A stretch of 8,453 nucleotides of DNA from positions 1 through 8,453 of the forward strand of contig JAOUPE010000056.1 in NCBI GenBank assembly GCA_029880025.1, written 5' to 3'. Of this stretch, positions 1 to 5,202 are shown one piece after another. A program made the translations under genes and the position numbers. The notes beneath the pieces were generated by a model, which worked only from the letters and a program-made list of their open reading frames with translations, was not told the origin of the DNA and did no database searches. Source of the stretch: Caldifarciminota bacterium. Lineage in GTDB: Bacteria > Hydrothermota > Tepidihabitantia > Tepidihabitantales > JAOUPE01. Position 1 is the stretch's first letter, and every line of letters starts with the position of its first letter.

Positions 1-1
1 A

Positions 2-763
2 AGAAAAATATCTGGGAAGGCAATTCCTAAAGATATTGAATCCATCATACATAAATTCCGAAGCGAAATACAAAAGAACCAATACATAAAATTAGAAAAA
101 ATCAAGAAAGACTTTCAAAAAGAATGGAGAAAATATCCGGCGACGATAAAAGACAAAGAAAGAGAAGAAATCGCTATCGCTTTTACCTATAATACCAATG
201 CAATCGAAGGTTCGACTATCACTCTGGAAGAAACCAGAGGAATTATCCAAGATAAAATTTCGCCAAATAAGCCGCTAAAAGATATTAAAGAGACTGAGGC
301 TCACTACCGAGTGTTTTTAGCGATGTTAGATAATAAAGAAAGAATATCTCATAAACATTTATTAAGCTGGCACAAGGAAATTTTTGGCGAAACAAAACCG
401 GATATTGCTGGAAAATTCCGCAATTATTTTGTCCGAGTTGGGAATTACCTGGCGCCCGACTGGCGAGATGTAAAAAAACTCTTGACCCGGCTTATCAAGT
501 TTATAAATGGAACCAAAATCAATTCGGTTGAGCTCGCTGCCCGTGCCCATTATAAGTTTGAGAAGATTCATCCTTTTGGTGATGGTAATGGCAGAATCGG
601 CAGATTGATAATGAATCATCTTCTCTGGCATAGGGGTTATCCGATGTTAATCGTCGAATTCAAAACCAGGAGTTCTTATTATAAAACATTGCAAAGAGAC
701 GAAGAAAGGTTTGTTGATTATTTTTTAAGAAAATACTTATCGGTTCATAAGAAACGGACCTGA
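2..763 (+). CDS. Fic-domain protein (AMPylase/filamentation family), 5' truncated by the window edge
   Basis: The frame is open from base 2 to TGA at 761-763, giving 253 visible residues. The true start lies upstream of the window. Bases 569-604 encode HPFGDGNGRIGR, an exact match to the Fic catalytic signature HxFx(D/E)GNGRxxR; its His is the general base and the Asp-Gly-Asn-Gly-Arg part binds Mg-ATP phosphates in Fic enzymes. Bases 194-211 encode TNAIEG, which fits the inhibitory helix motif (S/T)xxxE(G/N). Its place N-terminal to the Fic core is that of class II, self-inhibited Fic proteins, and its Glu normally blocks productive ATP binding. The likely activity is transfer of AMP, or another phosphate-containing group, to a hydroxyl side chain of a cellular protein; the target is unknown. 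No antitoxin is visible downstream, as expected when inhibition is intramolecular. The family call is firm; the substrate is not. Confidence 0.93.
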   Translation, partial: RKISGKAIPKDIESIIHKFRSEIQKNQYIKLEKIKKDFQKEWRKYPATIKDKEREEIAIAFTYNTNAIEGSTITLEETRGIIQDKISPNKPLKDIKETEAHYRVFLAMLDNKERISHKHLLSWHKEIFGETKPDIAGKFRNYFVRVGNYLAPDWRDVKKLLTRLIKFINGTKINSVELAARAHYKFEKIHPFGDGNGRIGRLIMNHLLWHRGYPMLIVEFKTRSSYYKTLQRDEERFVDYFLRKYLSVHKKRT

Positions 764-821
764 ATCAATAAGTAAACACCGATGGAACACAAAGCCTCGA
801 TGCGAAGCAAGCAAATTAAAC

Positions 822-851
822 CACAGATAAACACAGATGAACACAGATATT
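822..851. repeat. Three tandem 10-bp CACAGATNNN units
   Basis: Three head-to-tail decamers are visible: CACAGATAAA (822-831), CACAGATGAA (832-841) and CACAGATATT (842-851). I recall similar CACAGATRAA strings as dispersed intergenic sequence in many bacterial genomes, particularly metagenomic ones; I could not check this here. A related-looking stretch, AACCACAAAGGACAC, follows at about 875-889. Nothing indicates a function. Confidence 0.75.
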
Positions 852-1069
852 AAGAAAATCTGCCTGAGGCGGAAAACCACAAAGGACACTGGAAAGAAAA
901 GTTCGAAATATTTCAGAGTCACCAACCATATTTTGAAATTATCGAGTGCCCAAACAGGTAACCCAAAGCCATATATAAAGCAATTAAAAGGCGACCTCTG
1001 ACCCAATTTCCTTCAAAGTAACAATAAGTCCTAAGTCACTAGTTGAAAGCTAGGAATCAATGCGGCGAA

Positions 1070-1118
1070 GGAAGCGGCTCATGGGGCAGCTCCTGAGATT
1101 GCCCCCTGAGCCGCTCCC
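1070..1118. repeat. Strong inverted repeat at the leading edge of the 12-bp array
   Basis: The left arm AGCGGCTCATGGGGCA (1073-1088) and right arm TGCCCCCTGAGCCGCT (1100-1115) are complementary at 15 of 16 positions, with one T-C mismatch at 1082/1106 and an 11-nt loop (1089-1099). Two more G-C pairs (1070/1118 and 1071/1117) extend the stem past one mismatch. The stem is very GC-rich in an otherwise AT-rich region. No U-tract follows on either strand, so a standard intrinsic terminator is unlikely. The right arm is formed by array unit 1101-1112 plus neighbouring bases, so the hairpin may be a by-product of an inverted unit in the array. Confidence 0.85.
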
Positions 1119-1292
1119 GAGAAGACCCCGTAGATGGCTCCTTAAGTCGCTCCCCAGATGACCCCCTAAGTAACCTGTGAGGCAACGCCCTAAGCAACTC
1201 CCAAGGCCACTCCCTAAGCCAGTGAAGAGGCTACTCTGTAGGCTTCCTCCTAAGCTACTGAGGGGGCTACTCCGTAGGCTACCCCCTAGGCA
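1077..1292. repeat. GC-rich degenerate 12-bp tandem array, 18 units
   Basis: From 1077 the DNA can be cut into consecutive 12-mers with no indel up to 1292. The consensus is about (A/G)CTCCCTARGCN. In the 17 units from 1089, columns 2, 4, 5, 8 and 10 are strongly conserved. Columns 3, 6, 9 and 12 vary, as does column 7, and column 1 is mainly A or G. This gives conservation with a 3-bp rhythm. The last six units form two 36-bp super-repeats. The array is much richer in GC than both flanks. No forward reading frame stays open. The reverse frame is open from 1313 to 1053 and stops at TAG (1052-1050), but it has no ATG, GTG or TTG near its beginning. It could be a decayed coding repeat, a minisatellite or a structured RNA or DNA element. 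Confidence 0.88.
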
Positions 1293-1359
1293 ATACCCCC
1301 TACCATAGGAATATTAAATATAAGATCTCAAAAATCAAATATATGGAAGAATTTTTAAC

Positions 1360-1387
1360 TTGATTAAAAGTAGTCTAATAGTATACT
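1360..1387 (+). promoter_or_regulatory. Predicted sigma70-type promoter of the XRE gene
   Basis: TTGATT (1360-1365) and TATACT (1382-1387) are separated by 16 bp. Transcription would begin around 1393-1395, leaving a leader of only about 6-8 nt before the ATG at 1401. There is no Shine-Dalgarno sequence in front of that ATG. Confidence 0.6.
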
Positions 1388-1400
1388 TTTTCGGGCGAAT

Positions 1401-2354
1401 ATGGTGAAGGATTTATTAGTTCTAAACAAAGAGATGGCTGAAATTTTAAGAGCAACAAGGAATCGAGCTAATCTAACTCAGGCTGAAGTGGCAAGAAGCA
1501 TCGGTCTATCGGCTCATTCCGGCAAGGCTTATATCTCGCATCTGGAAAAAGGTATGGTAAAGAATCCGCCGATGATAACGATTCTTCTTTACTTAAACGC
1601 TTGTGGAGTACCTTGGGACAAGTTTTTTGCTGATTTGGCAACAAAGGACTTTCAGAATCGACATAAAAAGATTGTTGCACAATTAAAAATACCCGAAGAT
1701 AAAAAAAAGATTGAATACGATTTAGCCAGATACCAGGCAAGTATTAAATATCCGAAAAAAGAAGAAACGATTGACCTTTACCGACTGAAAGAGAAGATTG
1801 AGAAAAAGGTCTTGTCACAATTAAATCAGGAAAAGTTGCCAAATGACTTAACTTCAGATTATCTTACATATTCTCAAGAACTTCTGAAGGCGTTAAACGA
1901 GATTGAGGACTTGAATCGCAAATGGGTAAGAAAAGGTCTGAAGCCAAAAATTCTTTTGCCAATAAGAAGAATTGTTCAAAAACTCCTGAAGACCGAAATT
2001 AAAAGGATATTGGCGATTAAGCCAACATCACAAGAAAAACAAGATGCGATGACACTGAAATTGGCTCGTCACCGAATCGCAATTGAGAAGATTGAAGAAG
2101 CAGTGCATAAGGTTCTATGCGATTATGCACCAGGACCGCTGGCTTTTATCTATTATAAAGATTGTGCTCGTGCCGGTTTTTCAGCATTGATAAAATACTA
2201 CGGCAAAGACCAAAAGCGATTGGATGAAACATTAGCCAAAATTATTCGGAAAGGTGTGCAGAAAGGATTAAAAGAAAATATTTTAGCCAAAGCGATTCAA
2301 ACGACGGTTGAGACATTTAAATCTTTAGCCCAGTCCAATTTTTCCCTCGATTGA
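1401..2354 (+). CDS. XRE-family helix-turn-helix protein with a long helical C-terminal region
   Basis: The product has 317 residues. Residues about 11-75 form a Cro/C1-type HTH domain: EILRATRNRANLTQAEVA, then SIGLS, then the recognition-helix region SGKAYISHLEKG, with PPMITILLYLNACGV closing the five-helix fold. Residues about 80-317 are rich in Lys, Glu and Leu, predicted largely helical, with no domain I recognise. Residues 240-262 (VLCDYAPGPLAFIYYKDCARAGF) are the least helical and may be a conserved core. It is most likely a DNA-binding regulator with an oligomerisation or partner-binding tail. The start at 1401 fits the promoter but lacks a Shine-Dalgarno sequence; ATG 1434, preceded by AAAGAG, is an alternative that keeps the HTH. 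The stop codon overlaps the promoter of the next gene, and the upstream side faces the 12-bp array. The regulated genes are unknown. Confidence 0.85.
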   Translation: MVKDLLVLNKEMAEILRATRNRANLTQAEVARSIGLSAHSGKAYISHLEKGMVKNPPMITILLYLNACGVPWDKFFADLATKDFQNRHKKIVAQLKIPEDKKKIEYDLARYQASIKYPKKEETIDLYRLKEKIEKKVLSQLNQEKLPNDLTSDYLTYSQELLKALNEIEDLNRKWVRKGLKPKILLPIRRIVQKLLKTEIKRILAIKPTSQEKQDAMTLKLARHRIAIEKIEEAVHKVLCDYAPGPLAFIYYKDCARAGFSALIKYYGKDQKRLDETLAKIIRKGVQKGLKENILAKAIQTTVETFKSLAQSNFSLD

Positions 2355-2379
2355 CATACTGTAAAAGACGAAATATAAT
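2351..2379 (+). promoter_or_regulatory. Consensus sigma70 promoter for the exported-protein gene
   Basis: TTGACA (2351-2356) and TATAAT (2374-2379) are both perfect hexamers separated by an optimal 17 bp. The -35 box overlaps the TGA stop of the XRE gene at 2352-2354. The predicted start is near 2386, giving a leader of about 17 nt. Confidence 0.85.
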
Positions 2380-2383
2380 TTCG
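2369..2383 (+). promoter_or_regulatory. Palindrome centred on the -10 box, candidate operator
   Basis: CGAAA (2369-2373) and TTTCG (2379-2383) are perfect inverted repeats flanking TATAA, so a 15-bp dyad encloses the -10 element. A repressor bound here would block open-complex formation. The XRE protein just upstream is an obvious candidate ligand, but nothing shows it directly, and a 5-bp arm in AT-rich DNA may be chance. Confidence 0.35.
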
Positions 2384-2393
2384 GTTTAGATAT

Positions 2394-2398
2394 GGAGG
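2394..2398 (+). promoter_or_regulatory. Strong ribosome binding site
   Basis: GGAGG lies four bases before the ATG at 2403, which fixes that start. It contrasts with the genes at 1401 and 7796, which have no Shine-Dalgarno sequence. Confidence 0.85.
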
Positions 2399-2402
2399 AA
2401 TA

Positions 2403-3020
2403 ATGAAAAGATATATCACTTTTTTTATTGTCTTAGTTAGTTTCTATTATGCTTGCACTATCAGCCTATCACCCAAATCAGCCCAAGGAAAGGTTGGTGA
2501 TAATATCGATTTTAAGATTACGGTTGACCATATCCACCTGCCCTGCTTGCTGGTAATTGATGCTACCGAATTCAAATATGATAAGGTATCATTATTAAAA
2601 GAGAGCGTCTGGGATTCTCTAAATCCCACCACTTTTGAAAAGACGATTACGGTTCGACTTGACCGTGAGGGAGAAGGTGAAATTGATGTTAGTCGAACCT
2701 GCCCGATTCGAACTTCAGAGGCAAAGGCGGCAATTGACATTAAGGGGAAAGCTCAGGCAACCGACCTTACTATAGTACTGGCTGAAACCAAAAAATGGCT
2801 TATCGCTTTAAGCAAAGGTGATACAACCAGTTTGCAGAATATCAAATCACTGCGCGAATGGCTATTAGGAAATTATGAAACCTATCTGCCCAAAAAAAAT
2901 TCGGAAAGGACAAGGGAAAAAATTTCTGAATTCATCAGAAAATTAGACAAAGTGTTGGCTTTAGCCGACAGCCTGAAAATAGCCGCAACCGAAGCGTCAA
3001 AGAGCGAAATACTTAAGTGA
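2403..3020 (+). CDS. Exported, probably lipid-anchored protein of unknown function
   Basis: The product has 205 residues. The N-terminus has Lys2-Arg3, a hydrophobic stretch (residues 4-17) and Cys18 in the context SFYYAC, a plausible but non-canonical lipobox because Tyr rather than Leu sits at -3. Residues about 24-115 look like a beta-sandwich: a KVGDNIDFKITVDH strand pair, then HLPC (Cys48), a central TEFKYDKVSLL region, an EGEGEIDV strand and TCP (Cys100). The two Cys could form a disulfide outside the cytoplasm or bind a metal with His43/His45. Residues about 120-205 appear helical and charged. The start is fixed by GGAGG, and a consensus promoter lies immediately upstream, so strong expression is likely unless repressed. 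I do not recognise the family. The gene converges with the minus-strand operon that ends at 3078. Confidence 0.8.
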   Translation: MKRYITFFIVLVSFYYACTISLSPKSAQGKVGDNIDFKITVDHIHLPCLLVIDATEFKYDKVSLLKESVWDSLNPTTFEKTITVRLDREGEGEIDVSRTCPIRTSEAKAAIDIKGKAQATDLTIVLAETKKWLIALSKGDTTSLQNIKSLREWLLGNYETYLPKKNSERTREKISEFIRKLDKVLALADSLKIAATEASKSEILK

Positions 3021-3043
3021 ACTAATAGTCATTATGTTCTAAC

Positions 3044-3071
3044 AACTAAAAACTAATAACTAAAAACTAAC
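3044..3071. repeat. Two tandem 14-bp AACTAAAAACTAAY units
   Basis: AACTAAAAACTAAT (3044-3057) is followed directly by AACTAAAAACTAAC (3058-3071). Each unit itself contains two AACTAA-type halves. The repeat fills the 57-bp gap between two convergent genes. There is no stem-loop there, so a classical terminator is not evident. Confidence 0.8.
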
Positions 3072-3077
3072 ATTAAT

Positions 3078-3980
3078 TTAGAAACTGAGTTTCACATTAA
3101 TCCAGGTGCTACCACCATTAATGGTACGCAGAATAGTTCCCTTAGAACCTACGACCACCGCCGACTCACATTCTGGGTGACAATATAATGAATATAAATC
3201 AGCATCAATTTCGGAAATTTGTGTCAAAAAATTTTGCCCCCCGTCAAAAGTTTTTATAATTCTGCCATATTTCCCTACCGCGAATCCAACAAATTCATTG
3301 GTGGGAAACCGGACCGCATAAAGCGAATGAGCCATAAAAGCCTCGGTTAATAGTTTCCAGGTTTCCCCGCCATCGATTGTTTTATAAATTGTTTGGCGGT
3401 CACCTGCCGCATAACCAATCAAATCATCCGAAGGAAAACTTACCGAACGCAGGTCAAGCCGATATTCAGAATTGATATTGTCGGTTTGCAGGAACCAGTG
3501 CGCACCACCGTTGGTTGTCTTATAGATGGCACTCCGTTCACCCACCGCATACCCGGTTAAAGTATCCGAGGGGAAGATTATAGAATAAAGCTTTCTTCCA
3601 GAACCCTGGCGTAAAGCGGTCCAGGTTTCACCTTTGTCATCGGTTTCAAGAATTAAACCGTCATCGCCAACCACAAAACCAATAAGTTCAGTTTGTGGAA
3701 AGTGAAGGGCAAATAAATCAAGGTCGGTATTGGAAGGAACTATTTTCCATTCTTTTCCGCCATCAACTGTTTTAAGAATTGTCCCTTTCGCGCCAACCGC
3801 AAAACCGTTTTGCGGGTCGCAGGGAAAATCGACTCCGTATAGATGGTTCTGGGTCGGTGAATTTAAAGGTTCCCAGGTTGCACCCTGGTCAATACTCTTT
3901 ATAATAACTCCATTTTCGCCCACCGCATAACCTACATTACCATCAGCCGGAAACGAGACTGAGTAAAGTGCATTCTCCAT
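3078..3980 (-). CDS. YCF48/BNR-like seven-repeat beta-propeller protein
   Basis: The 300-residue product is made of seven repeats of about 42 residues with the pattern L-Y-x-(V/I)-x-F-P ... G-(Y/F)-A-V-G ... G-x-I-x-K-T-x-D-G-G-x-T-W. Repeats begin near residues 4, 47, 89, 131, 177, 220 and 262. This matches the YCF48-like and sialidase/BNR propeller superfamily and predicts one closed seven-bladed ring. Relatives bind proteins or are exported; none of the repeats carries catalytic residues I can recognise. The last repeat is the most diverged (LYSLYCHPECESAVVVG). The ATG directly follows the TAG stop of the upstream ligase-like gene, in the same frame and without a gap, so expression probably depends on translational coupling. 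There is no signal peptide, which is unusual for this fold and suggests a cytoplasmic protein or a lost N-terminus. It is the last gene of the minus-strand block. Confidence 0.85.
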   Translation of the reverse strand: MENALYSVSFPADGNVGYAVGENGVIIKSIDQGATWEPLNSPTQNHLYGVDFPCDPQNGFAVGAKGTILKTVDGGKEWKIVPSNTDLDLFALHFPQTELIGFVVGDDGLILETDDKGETWTALRQGSGRKLYSIIFPSDTLTGYAVGERSAIYKTTNGGAHWFLQTDNINSEYRLDLRSVSFPSDDLIGYAAGDRQTIYKTIDGGETWKLLTEAFMAHSLYAVRFPTNEFVGFAVGKYGRIIKTFDGGQNFLTQISEIDADLYSLYCHPECESAVVVGSKGTILRTINGGSTWINVKLSF

Positions 3981-4664
3981 CTATTCTATTTTCCGGATAA
4001 TAATGATTGGTGTCAAGCTGTCATCTTGACCAGCCGGGTTATCATCCATCACTTCTTCAACTAATCTTGTATCTAACCCTTTTGATGCACCAATCAACCA
4101 ACAGCCTGAAATATCGTTGGCATCAACGATTGCAACCGGATGCTGAATTTTATCGCTAATTATTTGCGCTACTAATTCTGGGTCTTTTGGTCCCATGATG
4201 ACACATTCGTAAAATTGTTTCACGCCTGCGGTATGCGCGGCATCAATCATTGCTGCCTGCTTGCCGGCAATCTTGTAAAAATCACCCCGCCTTCCTAATA
4301 ACTTTCCGATGGCACTGATAAATGCTGCGATGATGATTCGAGCCGCGCCAACTTCTCTAATTGCACATTCCATACTCCAAGGACTGCGCAGCCCAATGCC
4401 GTAAGGGACTTTTCGCACAAAGCGCCAAAGGATTTTTGCTAAAATTCTTGGTTTAATCTGAGAGATTGGGATGGCTCGACCCTGGGCAATGGCAACCACA
4501 CTTTCGGCAATCGTTACAATATCGCCATTTTTTAATAGTTGTTTGGTGTAATTATCTGTCACCTCTGTGATATTATCCTGGTCAGTAATAATATGGGTCT
4601 TTACCCAGACTCGTTGAAATTTCTTTCCATCAAATTGGATTATCGGTTCTTTTACCTTCTTCAC
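3981..4664 (-). CDS. Coenzyme F420-0:gamma-glutamyl ligase-like protein (CofE superfamily)
   Basis: The 227-residue product matches what I know of short bacterial CofE relatives: VKTHIITDQDNITEV (21-35), the nucleotide and metal region NGDIVTIAESVVAIAQGR (46-63), GIGLRSPWSMECAIREVG (89-106), KLLGRRGDFYKIAGKQAAMID (121-141), GPKDP (158-162), VAIVDANDISG (177-187) and the C-terminal NPAGQDDSLTPIIIIR. In methanogens and actinobacteria CofE adds glutamates to F420-0 using GTP. Bacterial homologs without other F420 genes are common and their substrate is unknown. It starts with GTG (4664-4662), five bases after the PAP2 stop, with no clear Shine-Dalgarno sequence, so coupling is likely. Its neighbours ribD and ribE link it loosely to flavin or deazaflavin chemistry. 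The family call is good; the F420 role is not shown. Confidence 0.85.
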   Translation of the reverse strand: MKKVKEPIIQFDGKKFQRVWVKTHIITDQDNITEVTDNYTKQLLKNGDIVTIAESVVAIAQGRAIPISQIKPRILAKILWRFVRKVPYGIGLRSPWSMECAIREVGAARIIIAAFISAIGKLLGRRGDFYKIAGKQAAMIDAAHTAGVKQFYECVIMGPKDPELVAQIISDKIQHPVAIVDANDISGCWLIGASKGLDTRLVEEVMDDNPAGQDDSLTPIIIIRKIE

Positions 4665-4669
4665 TATTT

Positions 4670-5197
4670 TTAGAAATGAAAGAATCGATTCAGCAATTTT
4701 TCCAATTTTAAAGTCAGTTTACCGCTTGCCCAACCTAAGACCGCGCCGACTAAGACATCGGATGGATAATGATAGCCCTGATATATCCTGGATAATCCAA
4801 CCAGTGCCCCAAATGAATAGAGCGGAATAGCGAGTTTTGGATACTTATTAGCATAAACCGTTGCCATGCTGAAATAACTGGTAGTATGCCAGGAAGGGAA
4901 AGATGAATTCCACCTTGATGTAACAGAATCTTCGGGTCGGGGTCGGTTGACAGCGAATCTTATGCCGATGGTCGTTAAACTACTCAGTCCCCAAGCGGTC
5001 AGAGCCAATTTAGTGGTTTTAACCTCTTTTTCTTTGCCAAAATAAATTACTCCCAGGTTAGCAATCGCATAAGGCGCAAAGCCGGTAACCTTCTCGGTTC
5101 CATCCATTATCACATCCAGAGCAGGATTTTTCCAATCATTATGAATTTTATGATAGATGTCGTTATCGATATTAGTAATAATAAATATCGTGAGCAA
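4670..5197 (-). CDS. PAP2-family membrane phosphatase
   Basis: The product has 175 residues with the three phosphatidic acid phosphatase type 2 motifs: R80-x6-R87-P88 (Lys of the usual KxxxxxxRP replaced by Arg), PSWH (101-104, Trp in place of the usual Gly in PSGH) and SRIYQGYHYPSD (136-147, matching SRx5Hx3D). His104 and His143 would be the catalytic pair. Hydrophobic stretches near 40-53, 64-80, 105-115, 121-136 and 147-158 indicate an integral membrane protein. Such enzymes dephosphorylate lipid phosphates, undecaprenyl pyrophosphate or, more rarely, soluble phosphates. The listed start is TTG 5197. The same frame extends upstream to 5227, and a strong GGAGG (5218-5214) sits just before an in-frame ATT at 5209, which would add ILGL and complete an N-terminal hydrophobic segment. 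The gene overlaps or closely follows the radical SAM gene. Confidence 0.88.
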   Translation of the reverse strand: MLTIFIITNIDNDIYHKIHNDWKNPALDVIMDGTEKVTGFAPYAIANLGVIYFGKEKEVKTTKLALTAWGLSSLTTIGIRFAVNRPRPEDSVTSRWNSSFPSWHTTSYFSMATVYANKYPKLAIPLYSFGALVGLSRIYQGYHYPSDVLVGAVLGWASGKLTLKLEKLLNRFFHF

Positions 5198-5202
5198 TAA
5201 AC

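Larger units (their letters stand above)
764..1400. other. 637-bp gene-free region
   Basis: No credible gene lies between the Fic stop codon and the XRE gene. From 764 to about 1040 the DNA is AT-rich and contains the CACAGAT repeat. From about 1070 it turns abruptly GC-rich, with an inverted repeat and a 12-bp tandem array. From about 1305 it is AT-rich again and carries the promoter of the next gene. A reverse frame across 737-1006 contains the string ISVFICVYLWF, which I recall as a common artefactual translation of the CACAGAT repeat in databases, so I do not call it a gene. Confidence 0.8.

Noticed and set aside
737..1006. Minus-strand 89-codon ORF upstream of the Fic stop
   Set aside because: It overlaps the Fic gene and reads through the CACAGAT repeat, giving the ISVFICVYLWF string that is a familiar artefact. 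It has no ribosome binding site or known domain.
1070..1118. Intrinsic terminator of the Fic gene
   Set aside because: The stem is strong but no T-tract follows on either strand, and it is over 300 bp from the Fic stop codon.
1077..1292. CRISPR array
   Set aside because: Units are contiguous 12-mers with no spacers, are too short and too diverged, and there are no cas genes.
1077..1292. Stop-codon reassignment across the array
   Set aside because: All three stop codons occur in the array and all three terminate normal genes in this window, so reassignment of the whole code does not fit.
1468..1740. Minus-strand ORF opposite the XRE gene
   Set aside because: It is a shadow of the HTH coding frame with no ribosome binding site.
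3021..3077. Bidirectional terminator between convergent genes
   Set aside because: The gap holds a direct repeat but no inverted repeat able to form a stem.
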